64,000 nucleotides of DNA from CAZMZW01 sp964571135 (GTDB lineage: Bacteria; Chloroflexota; Anaerolineae; Anaerolineales; Anaerolineaceae): NCBI GenBank assembly GCA_964571135.1, contig CAZMZW010000002.1:62001-126000 (forward strand), given 5' to 3'. The position numbers and the translations under genes are program-made. The notes beneath the pieces were generated by a model. The model had not been told where the DNA came from and made no database searches. It worked only from the letters and a program-made list of their open reading frames with translations. This document shows positions 61,875-64,000 of this stretch, piece after piece (position 1 is the stretch's first letter; each line of letters begins with the position of its first letter).

Positions 61875-63787
61875 TTGATTTTGCCCATTTTTCAACTGGA
61901 ATTGTAACCTTCTTACGGGCTGTCAGCGATGTCCTTACAGCCGGGATTGCAGTTACTGCATTTTCGCTATTAATATTTGCATTTACATATAAACTGCGCG
62001 ACCGCTTGACTATTTCATTTACTCTGATACTGGTTTGTATAACCATAATTTACGCGTCGGCTGCATTTTCCCTCATTCCCCAGGGTGAACAAGCATTAAA
62101 TATCATCCTGCATTTTTACTGGGTAGGTTTGGTTTTTCTTCCGGCAGGGTATTTTAATTTTTCAGATGCCTTGCTGACTTTCACCGGGAAACCGAGCCGC
62201 GGAAGAAGAAAATTCATCAGCAGTATCACGTATTTGATCTCCATATTGTTTTTGATAACCATACCAACTGGTTGGCTAGTGGGCAATGTTGAGATAAATC
62301 AACCACCCGCCCCATTTTTACATCCCTCTCTCCTCAGTGGAGTTTTTACTTTTTATTTCCTAACTGTAATGGTACTGGCCTGGTATAACATGATCCGGGC
62401 TATAAATCGTTCAGTTACACCTACCAGCCGAAGAAGGATGATCTATTTGGTCGTAGGGGCAATAGGTCCGGCTGTAGGATCATTCCCATACTTGTTATAT
62501 GGATCAAAATTTGCTGCCAATAACATACTAATTTTCTGGCTTCTTTCTGTCATTGTAAGTTTAGTTGTAGGTGCTCTGACGATAGTAATTTCTTATGCTG
62601 TAGCTTTTTATGGTTTCCCCTGGCCAGATCGCGTCATTAAAACCCGATTATTCCGATGGCTGATGCGCGGTCCGATAACAGCCAGCCTTACTTTGGGAGC
62701 AACAACATTGGTCCGCCGTCTAGGTGATATCCTGGGGATCGATCTCTCTGCGGCGAGTGTTTTGGTAATGGTGGGAAGTATTATTCTTCTTGAATTTTTT
62801 ATTATTCTTTTTGCACCCCTGTGGGAAAGGATTTTCTTTACGGGAAATGACCGAGAAGATCTGGAAGTGATGCGTTCGCTGGAAGATCGTATGCTGACTC
62901 AGAATGATCTGAGTCAATTCCTGGAAATGATTCTGGGAGTAATTTGTGATCGTGTCCAGGCAAAAGGTGCATTTCTCACTGCTTTGGATACTGATAAGTT
63001 TAAAACCATTGTTGAAATTGGCAAAACCAAAATAAAAAATGAGAAATTCAAACGGAATCTGTACCAATTCTTAATTAGCAATCCGTTCCTTGAAAAGCAA
63101 TTGGAATGGAGAGGTATTTTACTAATTGCTTTATTTAGAAAAGATGAGAGTGGAAACAAACATGTGATTGGTGCTATTGGTGTAAATGGACTGAAGGCGG
63201 GAATTTTTGAAGAAGAACATCAAAAAGCATTGAACCGTCTTGCGTCTAGAGCAGCTTTAGCCTTGAACGACCGCCGCTTGCAGGAAAGTTTATTGTTATC
63301 CTTGCAGGTATTAACCCCGCAGGTATCTGTGATTCAAAACTTGCTGGCCGCAGGTAGATATGATCGTGGTCAAGCTCTTTCCGAAGATACCCCATTAAAG
63401 AAAGATGAAGTTGACCAATGGGTGAAGGATGCTTTAACTCACCTTTGGGGAGGGCCAAGATTATCCCAAAGTCCGCTCCTGCAATTATCGATGGTTCAGA
63501 AATTATCAACGGAGAATGAGGGTTTGAATCCATCGAATGCTTTACGTGAGATACTACGAACTGCTATTCAGACTCTCCGTCCGCCGGGAGAGAGGCAGTA
63601 TGTAAATGAGTGGGTTCTCTATAATTTGCTAGATATGAAATTTATCGAAGGTATGAAAGTAAAGGATATTGCCAGGCGGCTCTCACTTTCAGAAGCTGAC
63701 CTTTATCGTAAACAAAGAGTAGCCATCTCTGCTTTGTCTGCGCAACTGATTGACCAGGAAAACCAGGATAGGAATTCTCAGCAGTAA
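61871..63787 (+). CDS. Membrane-bound GAF-HTH regulator, possible one-component sensor
   Basis: The N-terminal 310 residues hold about eight hydrophobic segments, like the 7TM sensor module of some histidine kinases. A GAF-like domain follows at about 340-470 (LEDRMLTQNDLSQFLEMILG, LASRAALALNDRR). The C-terminus (about 550-630) has a helix-turn-helix like sigma region 4: MKVKDIARRLSLSEADLYRKQRVAISAL. No histidine-kinase, GGDEF or phosphatase motif is visible, so the protein appears to join membrane sensing to DNA binding directly. It overlaps the acetyltransferase gene by 4 nt. Confidence 0.65.
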   Translation: MIDFAHFSTGIVTFLRAVSDVLTAGIAVTAFSLLIFAFTYKLRDRLTISFTLILVCITIIYASAAFSLIPQGEQALNIILHFYWVGLVFLPAGYFNFSDALLTFTGKPSRGRRKFISSITYLISILFLITIPTGWLVGNVEINQPPAPFLHPSLLSGVFTFYFLTVMVLAWYNMIRAINRSVTPTSRRRMIYLVVGAIGPAVGSFPYLLYGSKFAANNILIFWLLSVIVSLVVGALTIVISYAVAFYGFPWPDRVIKTRLFRWLMRGPITASLTLGATTLVRRLGDILGIDLSAASVLVMVGSIILLEFFIILFAPLWERIFFTGNDREDLEVMRSLEDRMLTQNDLSQFLEMILGVICDRVQAKGAFLTALDTDKFKTIVEIGKTKIKNEKFKRNLYQFLISNPFLEKQLEWRGILLIALFRKDESGNKHVIGAIGVNGLKAGIFEEEHQKALNRLASRAALALNDRRLQESLLLSLQVLTPQVSVIQNLLAAGRYDRGQALSEDTPLKKDEVDQWVKDALTHLWGGPRLSQSPLLQLSMVQKLSTENEGLNPSNALREILRTAIQTLRPPGERQYVNEWVLYNLLDMKFIEGMKVKDIARRLSLSEADLYRKQRVAISALSAQLIDQENQDRNSQQ

Positions 63788-64000
63788 TTTACTTTATTAA
63801 GTGGGAAAACATTAGTTAAACGAAGTTTTATTATTAAAATACAAACTTAATTCCAATCCTTAGTGTTATTATTTACAATACATTTGACAAATATAAAATG
63901 CAAAAGCCACCCGAGAAAAAAAAGCAACACTACAATCTGGTCAATCTTTTATTGAGATTTCAACGGTTTGGGGGGGATTTACTTGGCATTTTTCTTATTT
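63788..64000. other. Gene-free right edge
   Basis: No reading frame, terminator or RNA motif is seen in these AT-rich 213 bases. The next gene probably lies outside the window. Confidence 0.5.

Overview
The window looks like a chromosome segment from a Chloroflexota bacterium, probably of the class Anaerolineae. This is inferred from gene content and style (class II B12-dependent ribonucleotide reductase, FtsZ-based division, a type-2 isoleucyl-tRNA synthetase, several small lipoproteins with Pro/Thr-rich linkers), not from a marker phylogeny. The DNA is moderately AT-rich. No transposon, phage, CRISPR, tRNA or rRNA gene was seen.

Layout. (1) 1-2307, minus: an ECF sigma factor, its zinc-binding anti-sigma factor and a lipoprotein with a polymer-forming-like beta domain and membrane segments. 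The last gene ends at a slippery A AAA AAC sequence with an open -1 frame behind it. (2) 2430-3395: an orphan alpha/alpha-toroid (terpene-cyclase-like) protein. (3) 3498-7480, minus: nrdR, nrdJ and a deoxynucleoside kinase behind a promoter with a palindromic NrdR-box candidate. (4) 7635-24973, minus: a large division and cell wall (dcw) cluster read as mraZ, rsmH, ftsL-like, ftsI, murF, mraY, murD, ftsW, murG, cvpA-like, murC, murB, ddl, ftsQ, ftsA, ftsZ. murE is missing. The mraZ promoter carries four TGG repeats spaced exactly 10 bp apart, an MraZ operator. (5) 25260-32985: an accessory region with lipoproteins, a polytopic membrane protein, a GC-richer comM/yifB gene and small unknown proteins. 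(6) 33153-39764: a methyltransferase and a DinB protein, an ABC-2 exporter operon ending in a cysteine desulfurase-SelD fusion, then a cytochrome-like lipoprotein that has lost its haem motif. (7) 39808-43870, minus: an rRNA-methyltransferase-like protein, a GPH symporter, a DUF1028-TPR protein and PPK2. (8) 43966-48198: a PatB-type lyase, a YdcF-like protein, a cold-shock gene with a structured leader, a lipoprotein and mtaB. (9) 48283-52079: rpmH, rnpA, yidD, a beta-propeller lipoprotein, yidC and jag, closed by a strong terminator. (10) 52097-63787: pyrimidine-nucleoside phosphorylase, a T-box leader with ileS, lspA, rluD, a threonine aldolase, purine nucleoside phosphorylase, a membrane protein, an acetyltransferase and a membrane-bound GAF-HTH regulator.

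How the parts fit. Region 4 makes the peptidoglycan precursor from UDP-MurNAc to lipid II and builds the divisome. Region 3 supplies deoxynucleotides under NrdR control. Region 9 is the conserved ribosome/RNase P/membrane-insertion cluster. The pieces most worth a second look are the possible -1 frameshift, the desulfurase-SelD fusion with the haem-less cytochrome-like neighbour, the membrane-tethered GAF-HTH regulator, the nested hairpin in the cold-shock leader, and the missing murE.
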